Positions 7,266-15,751 are shown, counted from the stretch's first letter. The stretch is DNA of 22,000 bases from Pseudomonadota bacterium (GCA_023428785.1 JAEYWU010000046.1:1-22000), one strand, 5' to 3'. The notes: generated by a model from the letters alone, not told the origin. Numbers and translations are program-made.

Positions 7266-9184
7266 TGCGCCTCGGCTTCCTCGGCGGCCGGGGGCTCGAC
7301 GCCCAGGGCGAGCGACGCGCGGTCCGGATAGGTGCGAACATCCATCTGGCTACGCGCACCGGCCTGGATGGCCGGCAGGATCTCGCCCTGGAAGGCCTGG
7401 GCGGTCAGCGGCAGGCGGGCCTGCTCGGCCTGACGACCGGCCACGACCGCAGCCGGCGGCGAGACCCGGTCGACCACGCCGACCACGAAACGGCCTTCGG
7501 CATCCGCCGGTCCCGAAAAGACCTGACCACTTCCCTGGCCAAACAGGCCTTCGACGACGCCTTGGCCGAGCGCATTTTCGCCCTCTTCCGGCTGGCGGCC
7601 GACGCCTTCGCGGGTCGTCAGGGTGAGACCCTCGGCGCGGGCGACCGCAGCGATATCCTCGCCTCCCCGGATGCGCTCGGCGATGGCGTTGCCACGCTCC
7701 TGCAGGCGGCGCCCCAGCTCACGGTTACGCCAATATTGCGTCAGGTCACCGCGCAACTCGTCGACCGTGGGCATGGCGGCGGCCTGAACCTCGTCGACAT
7801 GGATTGCGAAATACTCATCGTTGCCGGCGTCGATGATGTCGCTGTCGGAGCCCTCAGCGGTGCTGAAGGCGGTTTCATAAATGACGCTCGGCGCACCCAT
7901 CGGCTGGCCGTTGGGCATGGCGCCCTCTTCGGTAAAGGGCGGCGGAGAGACGATGTCGCCCCCGGCCTGTTCGGCGGCATCCCGCAGACTGGCTCCACCC
8001 TCGCGCAGTTCCACGAAGCGTTCGACCATGTCGCTGACGCGGACGCGGGCCTGTTCCAGACGCAGGGACTCTTCGATGGCCTCGCGATGATCTTCCAGCC
8101 GCGCCTCCTCGCCAGGGGTGACCTCGGTCACCTTGATGACGACCAGACCCAGATCGCCCTGGACTGGATCCGAAACCGCGCCGGACTGCATGCCGAAGGC
8201 CGCCTGGGCGACGCGGCTGTCCGCAACCGCCGAGCGGGGCTGGTCGGCGTAGGTCACCGGCTCGATGTTCAGCGAGCGGGCAACGGCGGCCGGATCTTCG
8301 CCGGCGCGCAGGCGTCGGGCGATGGTCTGACCCGCCTGGGCATCGCGGGCGGTCAGAGTCACGAAGCTTCGGGTCTCGGCCGTGCCGAGCGTCTCGCGCT
8401 GGAACTCGAAACGGTCACGGATCGCCTCATCGGAGACCGTGACGCCGTCCATGGCCTGCCGGGGCGTGAAGCGCACCAGGGTGACCGTGCGGAACTCCGG
8501 ACGGCGCACCTGATCGGCGACCTCGTTCAGCAGGGCCGTCAGCTGTTCATCGGTCGGATTGGGAATTTCACCCGCGTCGGACGGCGACAGCAGGATCCAG
8601 CGGCCGTTGCGGGTCTCGCCGGCGTAGGCGGCGACCAAGGCGCCGTAGACGCGCGGCAGGCGCATGCCCGCAGCCACACCGGCGGCGTAGTGTTCCGCGG
8701 CGATCTGATCGGTCAGGTCTTCCTCGTACTCTGCCGGGGTCATGCCGTTTTCGGCGAGGAGCTGGGCCATGGCGGCCTCGTCGAAGCGGCCGGTGACCGG
8801 ATCGAAGAAGGCCTGCTGCTGGCGGATTTGCTCAAGCACCAGATCGTGCGCAGGACGGATGCCCGCACGCCAGACCCAAGCGAAGAGACCCTCTTCGCCG
8901 GCCAGTTGCTCCATCAGCTGCACATGGCCACCAGCCTCAACCAACTCGGCCATGGTGAAGCGCTGGCCTGTTTGCTGCGCCCGCTGCTCGTTGAAGCGGT
9001 CCACAATGGCGCGGAACTGCGGCTGGCTGACCTCGCGGTCCCCGGCGCGCACCACGGCGCTGGAGAAATCCAGATTGCGGAACGGGTCGGTGAAGGCGCC
9101 GACGACAACCAGGCCGACAATCAGGAGACCGACGAGGACATAGGCCACCCAGGAGCGTGCGAAACGGCGGGTCGTGGTGAGCAT
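7262..9184 (-). CDS. ppiD: PpiD/SurA-like peptidyl-prolyl isomerase, membrane-anchored
   Basis: Periplasmic folding factor of 640 residues, close to E. coli PpiD (623). A short cytoplasmic start MLTTTRRFARSW is followed by one membrane helix at about 13-31. A SurA_N-like helical region containing a MAELVEAGGHVQLMEQL stretch comes next, then a parvulin-like domain at about 270-357 (YADQPRSAVADSRVAQAAF followed by GLVVIKVTEV), and a long C-terminal domain. I start it at the ATG at 9184. The frame is open to 9265, but a promoter at 9237-9265 and the immediate membrane helix argue for 9184. Its TGA overlaps the trpE ATG by four bases. PpiD assists outer-membrane and secreted proteins at the translocon exit; many parvulin domains of this class have weak isomerase activity. 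Confidence 0.9.
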   Translation of the reverse strand: MLTTTRRFARSWVAYVLVGLLIVGLVVVGAFTDPFRNLDFSSAVVRAGDREVSQPQFRAIVDRFNEQRAQQTGQRFTMAELVEAGGHVQLMEQLAGEEGLFAWVWRAGIRPAHDLVLEQIRQQQAFFDPVTGRFDEAAMAQLLAENGMTPAEYEEDLTDQIAAEHYAAGVAAGMRLPRVYGALVAAYAGETRNGRWILLSPSDAGEIPNPTDEQLTALLNEVADQVRRPEFRTVTLVRFTPRQAMDGVTVSDEAIRDRFEFQRETLGTAETRSFVTLTARDAQAGQTIARRLRAGEDPAAVARSLNIEPVTYADQPRSAVADSRVAQAAFGMQSGAVSDPVQGDLGLVVIKVTEVTPGEEARLEDHREAIEESLRLEQARVRVSDMVERFVELREGGASLRDAAEQAGGDIVSPPPFTEEGAMPNGQPMGAPSVIYETAFSTAEGSDSDIIDAGNDEYFAIHVDEVQAAAMPTVDELRGDLTQYWRNRELGRRLQERGNAIAERIRGGEDIAAVARAEGLTLTTREGVGRQPEEGENALGQGVVEGLFGQGSGQVFSGPADAEGRFVVGVVDRVSPPAAVVAGRQAEQARLPLTAQAFQGEILPAIQAGARSQMDVRTYPDRASLALGVEPPAAEEAEAQ

Positions 9185-9236
9185 CGGCTGAACGGACCTT
9201 GGAAATTTGTTGCGGCCGGCCTCGGCGGCCTCAAGC

Positions 9237-9265
9237 CCTATACGGAGGGGCCCTGCGACGGGCAA
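9237..9265 (-). promoter_or_regulatory. Predicted housekeeping promoter for ppiD-trpE
   Basis: On the minus strand TTGCCC (9265-9260) is followed after exactly 17 bases by TATAGG (9242-9237). It lies just after the nudC stop and would start transcription near 9230, about 45 bases before the ppiD ATG at 9184. Confidence 0.5.
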
Positions 9266-9271
9266 GCCAAC

Positions 9272-10195
9272 TTAGCCCGCCCAGGCCCTGATCAGGCTGT
9301 GAGCGATGGCGAAGACAGGCGGCGATTTGATGTCCGGATGATCGCCGTCGACGACGCGCCGGGCGTCCTTGCGCGTCAACCAGGCTACGGCCTCCAGCTC
9401 GGTCTGGTCCGGGCGGGCATCCAGAGAATCGACCTTGCAGATCAGGCCGATCATCAGTTGGTGAGGAAACGGCCACGGTTGGCTGGAGTGATAGGTGACA
9501 GAGGTCACCGACAGGCCCGCCTCCTCGGACACCTCGCGAGCGCAGGCCTCCTCGATGGATTCACCCGGCTCCATGAACCCGGCCAGGGCCGACATCCGCC
9601 CCTTCGGCCAGGAGGCCTGGCGGCCGAGCAGACACATCTGACCTGTATCGCCCTCGTACACCGGCAGCATGATCACCACCGGGTCCAGCCGGGGAAAGTG
9701 ATCCGTCGAGCATGCCGAGCAGTGGCGCTTCCAGCCGCCGCAGCTCGCCGCGCTCTTGTGGCCGCAGGCGCCGCAGAAGCCGTTGCGCTCGTGCCAGTCG
9801 AACAGGCTCTTCGCCCCGCCCGCCATGGCCGCTTCCGGGCCCTCGAGTTCGGCCGCGGCCGTCCGCATGTCGATGAATCGACCAAGCCCTTCCAGCGGAC
9901 CGACGGTGGGGTCAGCCTCGCCGACAATGCGTACAGCAAACACCGGACTCTCTTTCCAGAGGCCGAGGAACAGCCAGTCATCTCCGGCGATGTCGCGCGC
10001 CATGTCGGGCCGCAGCCAGGCCAGCCGGGCGCCCTCAGGTCCCGTCTCGACCAGCACCCCGCCCTCCCAGAGGACCAGGCATGCGCCGTCGGGCCGCTCC
10101 AACTGGGCGTCAAGCCAGGCAGGATCCTCGCGGCGCTCACCGGCGCGGTCGAGCGGATTGCCGGCAAAGGTGTTCAGGAACTGGGAGAGAGCCAT
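9272..10195 (-). CDS. nudC: NADH pyrophosphatase NudC (Nudix hydrolase)
   Basis: Hydrolyses NAD(H) to NMN(H) and AMP, and in other bacteria removes NAD caps from RNA. The protein has 307 residues. An N-terminal domain is followed by a zinc ribbon with Cys141, Cys144, Cys159 and Cys162. The Nudix box runs from Gly206 to Leu228 (GX5EX7REVSEEAGL), and SQPWPFPHQLM at 238-248 is the signature that separates NudC from other Nudix enzymes. The ATG at 10195 faces the hybrid kinase gene across an 89-bp gap. It ends seven bases before the ppiD promoter. Confidence 0.96.
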   Translation of the reverse strand: MALSQFLNTFAGNPLDRAGERREDPAWLDAQLERPDGACLVLWEGGVLVETGPEGARLAWLRPDMARDIAGDDWLFLGLWKESPVFAVRIVGEADPTVGPLEGLGRFIDMRTAAAELEGPEAAMAGGAKSLFDWHERNGFCGACGHKSAASCGGWKRHCSACSTDHFPRLDPVVIMLPVYEGDTGQMCLLGRQASWPKGRMSALAGFMEPGESIEEACAREVSEEAGLSVTSVTYHSSQPWPFPHQLMIGLICKVDSLDARPDQTELEAVAWLTRKDARRVVDGDHPDIKSPPVFAIAHSLIRAWAG

Positions 10196-10284
10196 CGTCC
10201 GGCCTTCTAGCGCGGCTCGCCGCTGTCGCTAAGCCTTGTTCAAGGTTTCTGAGGAATAAGCATTACCGGGCTTCAGAGTTGGGC
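10196..10284. promoter_or_regulatory. Divergent intergenic region, nudC / hybrid kinase
   Basis: Gap between two divergent starts. It holds a short inverted repeat CCTTG-TT-CAAGG at 10234-10245 and an AT-richer stretch (GGAATAAGCATTA, about 10253-10265) that could carry a -10 for the rightward gene. No clear -35 or operator could be assigned. Confidence 0.25.
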
Positions 10285-12795
10285 ATGCGCAGCGTTCTTT
10301 CGGTCCTTGCGGCCATCGGGATTTTTATCGCCGGAACGGCGCCCGCGTGGGCCGCCCTGCCGACGCGGTCTCCACTCCAGCTGGCCGAGGTTGTCGAGCA
10401 ACGGGCGCGGGACACCAACTTCGCCGAGTTGGAGGCGTTCGGCCGCGCCGCGGCGCTGCGCGACGACCGCGAAGGCCTGAACCGGCTCTATCATGTTACC
10501 TGGATTCTTCTGAACCAGGGCGACTTCGAGCGGGCGGGACAATGGAACCGGCAGCTTCGCGAGGGTGCGCGCCGCGTCGGCAGCGCGCGCTACGAGGCCA
10601 TCGCGGACCTTAACGACCTCACGATCCGCTATGATTCCGGAGACGCAGCTGCGGCCGAGGAAATGCAGCGTCTGCTGGAAACCTCGCGCGACTGGTTCGT
10701 GCAGGCCCACGTGACCCGGCTGGTCGCCCTGAACATGATCGACGAGGATCGCATCGGCGAAGCGATGAACATGCTCGCCGAAATGACCGCCGCTGTGCCC
10801 GAGGAGGACCCCTACGCCTACACGGCCCTGGCCGGCCTGTGGGAGGTCACGGGCATGGGCCTGATGCGCCTCAACGACTTCACCGGCGCCGCGAACGCCT
10901 TTGGCCGCTTCGAGGTCGACTACTCCAATCCTGACTATCCCCGCCCGGACTTCGACAGCCTCTACAACCTGACCCGCCTCGCGGTTCAGGTCGGTGACTT
11001 CGAGACCGCGCGCCGGCTCTACGGCACCCACCACCGCCTCACCGAGCGGGCCGCGATCGAGAGCCTGTCCGTCTATGACGCCAACCTGTGCGCCATGGTG
11101 GCCGAAGGCCTTTCGGACTGGCGAGGCGTCCTGAACTGCCTGGCCCCCTACGGCTACGACCTGGGAGCGGCGTCCTTCCTGGCGCCGCACATGCTGCCAA
11201 AGCGCGCGATCGCGCACGCGCGTCTCGGCGAGGTTCGCCAGGCCCGCGCGGACCTCGAGCTCATCCGCAGCCGAGCCGCCGCCGGCGAGTTCCGCGAGGA
11301 GGGTTTCTCGGTGATTCCGCTGGTGGAGGCCGAAGTCCTCTTCGCCGAGGGCCGGACCGACGCCGCCTTCGAACGCCTGCGCGACTACCACTACGCGGCC
11401 TCGACGCAATCGGCTCAACGCTTCTCGGCCGGCATCAGCCAGGTGACTGGCGACATCCAGGCGCAGCTGGCCGAACGCCGCCGCCAGCTTGAGACCGCCC
11501 ACGCCAACGTCCTGCTCCAGCAGGAGAAGGTGGGCCAGCAGCGTTGGCTGGTCGGCGGCGCCGTGGTCTTTCTGATTTCTCTCGCGGGCGCCCTGGTCTG
11601 GCAGATCCGCACCGGCCGCCATCTCAAGGACGCGCGCCGACGCTCCGAGGCCGCCAACCGGGCCAAGTCCGAGTTCCTCGCCAACATGAGCCACGAGATC
11701 CGCACGCCGCTAAACGGCGTGGTCGCCATGGCCGACACCCTGGCCCGATCGGACCTGCCTGAGCGCGAGCGCGAGATGGTTGAGGTCGTGCGCGCCTCCG
11801 GCGTGACGCTGGAACGCCTGCTCTCCGACATCCTGGACAGCGCCAAGATCGAGGCGGGCCAGGTGGCCATCGAATCCGCGCCGTTCGCCCTGGGCGATGC
11901 GGTGCGCGAAGTCGTCGGCCTGTACCGCGCTGCGGCCGATCAGAAGGAAGTGTCCCTGGCCCTGAGCCTGGATCCGGCACTGGACCGTCGCGTGGTCGGC
12001 GACGGAGTCCGGGTTCGCCAGATCCTGTCCAACCTGGTGTCCAATGCGCTGAAGTTCACCGCCGAGGGATCAGTGGAGATCACCGTCGCCCCGGTCGGCG
12101 ACCGGGTCCGGATCAGCGTGGCTGACACCGGCGTCGGCTTCGATGCCGAACAGAAGGCTCGCATCTTTGCCCGCTTCCAGCAAGCCGACGGCTCCATCAC
12201 TCGGCGCTTCGGCGGCACGGGGCTGGGCCTGGCCATTTCGCGCGATCTGGCGACCCTCATGGGCGGCACCTTCGACTGCGACAGCACCCCGGGAGAGGGC
12301 TCGACCTTCTGGTTCGACCTGGACCTGCCGTTCAGCGACGACGCCGCGCCCGAGCCGGCGCTCGCGCCGGTCGGCGGCGATGCCGTCGAAGGCCGCCCGA
12401 TGCGTATCCTGGTCGCCGACGACCATCCCGCCAACCGCAAGGTCATCGAGATCATGCTGGCCGGCATCGAGGCCGAGCTCACCAGCGTCGAGAACGGTAA
12501 GCTGGCCGTCGACGCCTTCATCGAAGGCGGCCACGACCTGGTCCTGATGGACATGCAGATGCCCGTCATGGACGGCCTGGCGGCGGTTCGCGCCATTAGG
12601 GCGCACGAGGCCGCGACCGGCGGCGCCCGCACCCCTGTCCTGATGCTGACCGCCAATGCCCTCGCCGAGCACGTGGCCGCGGGCAAGGCCGCCGGCGCCG
12701 ACGGCCACCTGGCCAAGCCCATCACCCTCGCCGCACTGCTGGGCGCCGTCTCGACGGTCATGGACGGCGGCCAGGCGGCCCAGGCCGCCGCCTAG
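10285..12795 (+). CDS. Hybrid sensor histidine kinase with periplasmic TPR-like sensor and receiver domain
   Basis: 836-residue membrane kinase. A signal peptide MRSVLSVLAAIGIFIAGTAPAWA is followed by a helical, TPR-like periplasmic region (about 24-400), a coiled coil (about 395-420, AQLAERRRQLETAHANV) and one membrane helix at about 422-442. HisKA has ANMSHEIRTPLNG with phospho-acceptor His470. The HATPase has an N-box with Asn583 and Asn587, DTGVGF at 614-619 and GGTGLGLA at 643-650. A C-terminal receiver has Asp712-Asp713, phospho-acceptor Asp756 in LMDMQMP, Thr789 and Lys811. The frame is open upstream to 10081, but that part overlaps nudC; the ATG at 10285 gives the signal peptide. No HPt or output regulator is adjacent, so the partner is unknown. 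The stop shares CTAG with the convergent reductase gene. Confidence 0.93.
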   Translation: MRSVLSVLAAIGIFIAGTAPAWAALPTRSPLQLAEVVEQRARDTNFAELEAFGRAAALRDDREGLNRLYHVTWILLNQGDFERAGQWNRQLREGARRVGSARYEAIADLNDLTIRYDSGDAAAAEEMQRLLETSRDWFVQAHVTRLVALNMIDEDRIGEAMNMLAEMTAAVPEEDPYAYTALAGLWEVTGMGLMRLNDFTGAANAFGRFEVDYSNPDYPRPDFDSLYNLTRLAVQVGDFETARRLYGTHHRLTERAAIESLSVYDANLCAMVAEGLSDWRGVLNCLAPYGYDLGAASFLAPHMLPKRAIAHARLGEVRQARADLELIRSRAAAGEFREEGFSVIPLVEAEVLFAEGRTDAAFERLRDYHYAASTQSAQRFSAGISQVTGDIQAQLAERRRQLETAHANVLLQQEKVGQQRWLVGGAVVFLISLAGALVWQIRTGRHLKDARRRSEAANRAKSEFLANMSHEIRTPLNGVVAMADTLARSDLPEREREMVEVVRASGVTLERLLSDILDSAKIEAGQVAIESAPFALGDAVREVVGLYRAAADQKEVSLALSLDPALDRRVVGDGVRVRQILSNLVSNALKFTAEGSVEITVAPVGDRVRISVADTGVGFDAEQKARIFARFQQADGSITRRFGGTGLGLAISRDLATLMGGTFDCDSTPGEGSTFWFDLDLPFSDDAAPEPALAPVGGDAVEGRPMRILVADDHPANRKVIEIMLAGIEAELTSVENGKLAVDAFIEGGHDLVLMDMQMPVMDGLAAVRAIRAHEAATGGARTPVLMLTANALAEHVAAGKAAGADGHLAKPITLAALLGAVSTVMDGGQAAQAAA

Positions 12796-13412
12796 GCTGG
12801 ATCCGGGATGTCCGCCAGCGGCACCGCGCCGTCCTTGGCATAGCGCGCGACGATCACACCGGCCGGTGTGACGGTCGATCCGGTCAGCCTCAGACCGGCC
12901 GGACGGGCGCGCCCTTCGAACAGCCGCTTGCCCTCTCCCAGCAAGATCGGGAAGGTCATCACGACCATCGCATCCACCACATCCGAGGCCAGCAGCGTCT
13001 GGAGGAAATCGGCCGAGCCCTGGGTCAGGAGATTGCGCCCTTCCGACGCCTTGACCGCCCGCACGGCCTCAACCGCCTCACCATTGAGGACATGGCTGTT
13101 ACGCCAACCGGCGTGGAACCCGGGATCGCGCGTCGCCACATACTTGTTCGCATCGCCGAACTGATCGGCGATCGGGTGTTTGCCCTCGAACCGAGGCCAG
13201 TAGCCAGCGAAGATGTCGTAGGTCCGCCGCCCCAGAAGCAGGTCATAGGGATCGGCGAAGGTCTCGTTCATCACCTCGCCGAACGCTTCGTCGCCATGAG
13301 GCCCGACCCACCCGCCATAGGCAAAACCTCCGTCGCGGTCTTCCCCTGCGCCGCCCGGCGCCTGCATCACGCCGTCCACGCTGACAAAGGCGGCTACGGT
13401 CAGTTTTCTCAT
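12792..13412 (-). CDS. Dihydrofolate reductase-like / RibD C-terminal domain protein
   Basis: 206-residue cytoplasmic protein of the RibD_C/DHFR-like family (YyaP/YwjB type), probably an NAD(P)H-dependent reductase of unknown substrate. Supporting stretches are MRKLTVAAFVSVDGVMQAPGG at the start (a DHFR-like first strand and loop), YDLLLGRRTYDIFAGYWP, KYVATRDPG, NLLTQGSADFLQTLL and VVMTFPILLGEGKRLFEG. AGAGGAG precedes the ATG at a good distance. The last codon overlaps the stop of the convergent kinase gene by three bases in a shared CTAG, so no terminator separates them. Its own promoter must lie in 13413-13530, next to the SRP RNA gene. Confidence 0.9.
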   Translation of the reverse strand: MRKLTVAAFVSVDGVMQAPGGAGEDRDGGFAYGGWVGPHGDEAFGEVMNETFADPYDLLLGRRTYDIFAGYWPRFEGKHPIADQFGDANKYVATRDPGFHAGWRNSHVLNGEAVEAVRAVKASEGRNLLTQGSADFLQTLLASDVVDAMVVMTFPILLGEGKRLFEGRARPAGLRLTGSTVTPAGVIVARYAKDGAVPLADIPDPA

Positions 13413-13497
13413 CGTCCGGCTCCTCTAGCGGCGGGACCTGCCCGCTTATGGTCCAAGGACGATCCGGGGCTCCGGTTCCCGACATCGGCGGCCGCGC

Positions 13498-13528
13498 TTG
13501 CCTTTCTGCCGCGCCGGGACGATATAGC
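13498..13528 (+). promoter_or_regulatory. Predicted promoter of the SRP RNA gene
   Basis: TATAGC at 13523-13528 lies five bases before the base of the SRP RNA outer helix, which is where initiation would be expected. TTGCCT at 13498-13503 is a possible -35, though the 19-base spacing is long. Confidence 0.4.
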
Positions 13529-13532
13529 GCGC

Positions 13533-13625
13533 GGAGCTGGCGTGGGCGGAGGCCTCGCCAATCTGGTCAGGGCCGGAAGGCAGCAGCCACAACGAGTTCC
13601 CCTTCGGGTCGCGCCAGTCTCCACC
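13533..13625 (+). ncRNA. ffs: Signal recognition particle RNA, small bacterial (4.5S) type
   Basis: RNA component of the signal recognition particle, which with Ffh directs inner-membrane proteins to SecYEG. The invariant domain IV core is present as GGTCAGGGCC-GGAA-GG-CAGCAGCC (13565-13588), including the GGAA tetraloop and the asymmetric-loop AGCAG. The ends pair: GGAG (13533-13536) with CTCC (13619-13622), and CTGGCG (13537-13542) with CGCCAG (13612-13617). An ACGAGTTCCCCTTCGGGTCG arm on the 3' side is like other alphaproteobacterial SRP RNAs. A T-rich CATTCTTTGGTTT follows at 13634-13646 and may end transcription. Ends are accurate to a few bases. The gene lies between two minus-strand genes. 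Confidence 0.95.
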
Positions 13626-13662
13626 ACCCCCGACATTCTTTGGTTTGCGAACGGCGGGCCGA

Positions 13663-14064
13663 TCAGCTCCGGCCGCCGCCGCCCAGGATCTGGCCGAGGA
13701 TTCCGCCGAAGCCGGCGCCTGGCGCCGAGCCGTCGGGGGTCATTCGGTCGATGAGCTCTGGCAATTGCTGGGCGATGATTTCGGAGATGCGCTCGGGTGT
13801 CATGCCCATGCCGCGCGCCGCCTGGGCGATCATGCCGTCACCGAGGACCGCGCGGATCCGCTCGGGCGTCACATGCTGGTTTGCGCCCTGGGCGATCCAG
13901 CTTCCAATCTGGTCGTTCAGACCGCCCTGGCGCAGGCGATCCATCACCTGGTCGAGCCCACCCATGTGGTTCACGATTTCGAACAGCGACCCCACGCCGC
14001 CCGATTGACCGCCGCCGAGCGCTCCACTCAGGGCTCCGCCCACGATGTCGTCAAACAGGCCCAT
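13663..14064 (-). CDS. YidB family protein (DUF937)
   Basis: 133-residue protein that begins MGLFDDIVGGALSGALGGG and ends in a Gly-rich GFGGILGQILGGG tail, with a central GLNDQIGSWIAQGANQHVTPERIRAVLGD that is characteristic of the YidB/DUF937 family. The family has no settled function. There is no signal peptide. The ATG at 14064 follows AGGAGAGG, and the gene starts 14 bases after the dapE stop, so the two are probably one transcript. There is no evidence of a role in lysine synthesis beyond this position. Confidence 0.9.
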   Translation of the reverse strand: MGLFDDIVGGALSGALGGGQSGGVGSLFEIVNHMGGLDQVMDRLRQGGLNDQIGSWIAQGANQHVTPERIRAVLGDGMIAQAARGMGMTPERISEIIAQQLPELIDRMTPDGSAPGAGFGGILGQILGGGGRS

Positions 14065-14078
14065 GCCCCTCTCCTGAT

Positions 14079-15230
14079 CTAGCCGCCGAAACGATCGAAC
14101 CAGAGATCGATGACACGCCTGTAGACGCGCGTCACGGCATAAAGGTCAGATTCCGACACACGCTCGTCGATCTGGTGCATGGTCTGGCCAACCAGCCCGA
14201 GCTCGAGCACCGGGCAGAGACTGCGAATGAAGCGGGCGTCGGAGGTACCGCCGGTGGTGGAGGCTTCGGGTCGGATGGCCAGCTCGGCCTCGACGGCGTC
14301 CTGAATGCATTGGGTGAAGGGGCCCTCGACCGTCAGGAAGGCATCGCCGGAGTGCAGGAACTCGACCTCAACCTTCTGGCCGGACGCCTGGGCCGACCGG
14401 TCGCATTCTTCCCGGATCCAGGCCATCAGGCTGGCGCCGGTGTGGCCCGGATTGAAGCGAATATTGAAACGGCCGGTCGCCTGGCCGGGGATGACGTTCG
14501 TCGCCGGATTGCCGACGTCGAGCGTGGTAATCTCCAGGTTCGACGGCTGGAAGGCCGTATACCCTTCGTCCAGTCGGCGGTCGTCCAGCCGTTTCATCAG
14601 GTCCAGCAACACCGGGATCGGATTGGCGCCGCGCTCGGGATAGGCGACGTGGCCCTGCTTGCCGGTCACCGTGATCCAGACATTCAGCGAACCGCGGCGA
14701 CCGATCTTGATGGTGTCACCCAGGATGCTGAGCGAGGACGGCTCGCCGACCACGCAGGCGTCAACACGCTCCCCCTCGGCGATCAGTTGCTCGACCACAA
14801 GCTTGGTGCCGTGGGTCGCGCGGCCTTCCTCGTCGCCGGTGATCAATAGCGACAGCGAACCCTTCGGCTCTCCCTGAGCCAGCACCTGGGAGACAGCCGC
14901 GATCCAGGCGGCGATGCCGCCCTTCATGTCGACGGCGCCCCGCCCGATCACCACGCCCTCCACGACCTCGGCGGCGAAGGGATCGGATGACCAGGCCTCG
15001 GTCGGTCCGGTCGGGACCACGTCGGTGTGGCCGGCGAAGCAGAGGTTGGGTCCGTGTGTCCCGCGCCGGGCGTAGAGGTTCTCGATCCCCTCAAAGGCCA
15101 TACGGCGGCAGGTGAAGCCGAGCTGTTCCAGCTGGGCCTGGACGAGGTCCATCGCGCCTTCGTCAGCCGGGGTGACCGACGGCTTCTTGATGAGGTCGCG
15201 CGTGAGGATTACGGGATCGACGAGAGCCAT
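14079..15230 (-). CDS. dapE: Succinyl-diaminopimelate desuccinylase (DapE)
   Basis: Zinc enzyme of the M20 family that hydrolyses N-succinyl-L,L-diaminopimelate in the succinylase branch of lysine and meso-Dap synthesis. It has 383 residues. Metal and catalytic residues are in place: His68 and Asp70 in FAGHTDVVPTG, Asp101 in GRGAVDMKGG, Glu134-Glu135 in ITGDEEG, and His352 in VGQTMHQIDE; the GGTSDARFI signature of DapE is also present. The branch partner dapD is at 17709-18560 on the same strand, separated by plus-strand genes. Only 41 bases separate the ATG from the divergent cupin start. Confidence 0.97.
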   Translation of the reverse strand: MALVDPVILTRDLIKKPSVTPADEGAMDLVQAQLEQLGFTCRRMAFEGIENLYARRGTHGPNLCFAGHTDVVPTGPTEAWSSDPFAAEVVEGVVIGRGAVDMKGGIAAWIAAVSQVLAQGEPKGSLSLLITGDEEGRATHGTKLVVEQLIAEGERVDACVVGEPSSLSILGDTIKIGRRGSLNVWITVTGKQGHVAYPERGANPIPVLLDLMKRLDDRRLDEGYTAFQPSNLEITTLDVGNPATNVIPGQATGRFNIRFNPGHTGASLMAWIREECDRSAQASGQKVEVEFLHSGDAFLTVEGPFTQCIQDAVEAELAIRPEASTTGGTSDARFIRSLCPVLELGLVGQTMHQIDERVSESDLYAVTRVYRRVIDLWFDRFGG

Positions 15231-15271
15231 GGTCCCGCTTCTAGGCTGAGCCGTGCTTCCGGAGAAGGCTC

Positions 15272-15751
15272 ATGCCCAAGATCGACGCCGATACGGCCCC
15301 GGGCCGTGACGGAACCGCCTACCCCGCGCCGTACGACCAGCCGTGCCTCAAGCGGCGACGGCAGCAGCTGGGCAATGCGGCGGGTCTGACCCAGTTCGGC
15401 GTCAACCGGCTCGAGCTGGAGCCCGGCGTCTGGTCCTCGCAGCGTCACTGGCATTCCAGCGAGGACGAGTTCGTCTGGGTGGTCGAGGGCGAAGTGGTGC
15501 TCATCGACGAGAACGGCGAGACGGTGCTGAGGGCGGGCGATTGCGCCGGCTTTCGCGCTGGAGAACCGAACGGGCACCAGATCATCAATCGGTCCGATCG
15601 ACTGGCCGTTCTGCTCGAGGTCGGATCGCGCCGCCCCGCGGATGACAATGTCGTCTATCCGGATATCGACCTGACCTACACCGGCGGAGAATCCTTCTAC
15701 CGTCATGTGGACGGCAGTCCCTACGAAGCCTCGACCGGCCGCAAGACGTGA
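15272..15751 (+). CDS. Cupin domain protein
   Basis: 159-residue single-domain cupin. Motif 1 is complete (Gly52, His59, His61, Glu66, Gly73 in the HWHSSEDEFVWVVEG region), and motif 2 is present as PNGHQIIN with His102 and Asn106, so a metal site of three His and one Glu is predicted. Such stand-alone cupins may be metal-dependent enzymes or ligand-binding proteins; I cannot tell which. The ATG at 15272 follows a good GGAGAAGG at 15261-15268. The stop overlaps the GTG of the MFS exporter gene (GTGA), so the two are translated together and probably act in one process. Confidence 0.9.
   Translation: MPKIDADTAPGRDGTAYPAPYDQPCLKRRRQQLGNAAGLTQFGVNRLELEPGVWSSQRHWHSSEDEFVWVVEGEVVLIDENGETVLRAGDCAGFRAGEPNGHQIINRSDRLAVLLEVGSRRPADDNVVYPDIDLTYTGGESFYRHVDGSPYEASTGRKT

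Noticed and set aside
5667..7331. Open frame of 554 codons on the plus strand opposite trpE
   Set aside because: It is antisense to the unambiguous trpE, with a composition rich in Arg, Gly and Gln and no motifs.
7028..10210. Very long open frame of about 1060 codons on the plus strand opposite ppiD, nudC and part of trpE
   Set aside because: It is antisense to genes with clear family motifs. GC-rich codon bias keeps stops out of this frame, and the translation has no recognisable domains.
13409..13636. Small minus-strand open frame of 75 codons
   Set aside because: It covers the SRP RNA gene on the opposite strand; the translation is low-complexity and Arg/Ala-rich.
13797..14849. Open frame of 350 codons on the plus strand opposite yidB and dapE
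   Set aside because: It overlaps two well-supported minus-strand genes and has no domain features.
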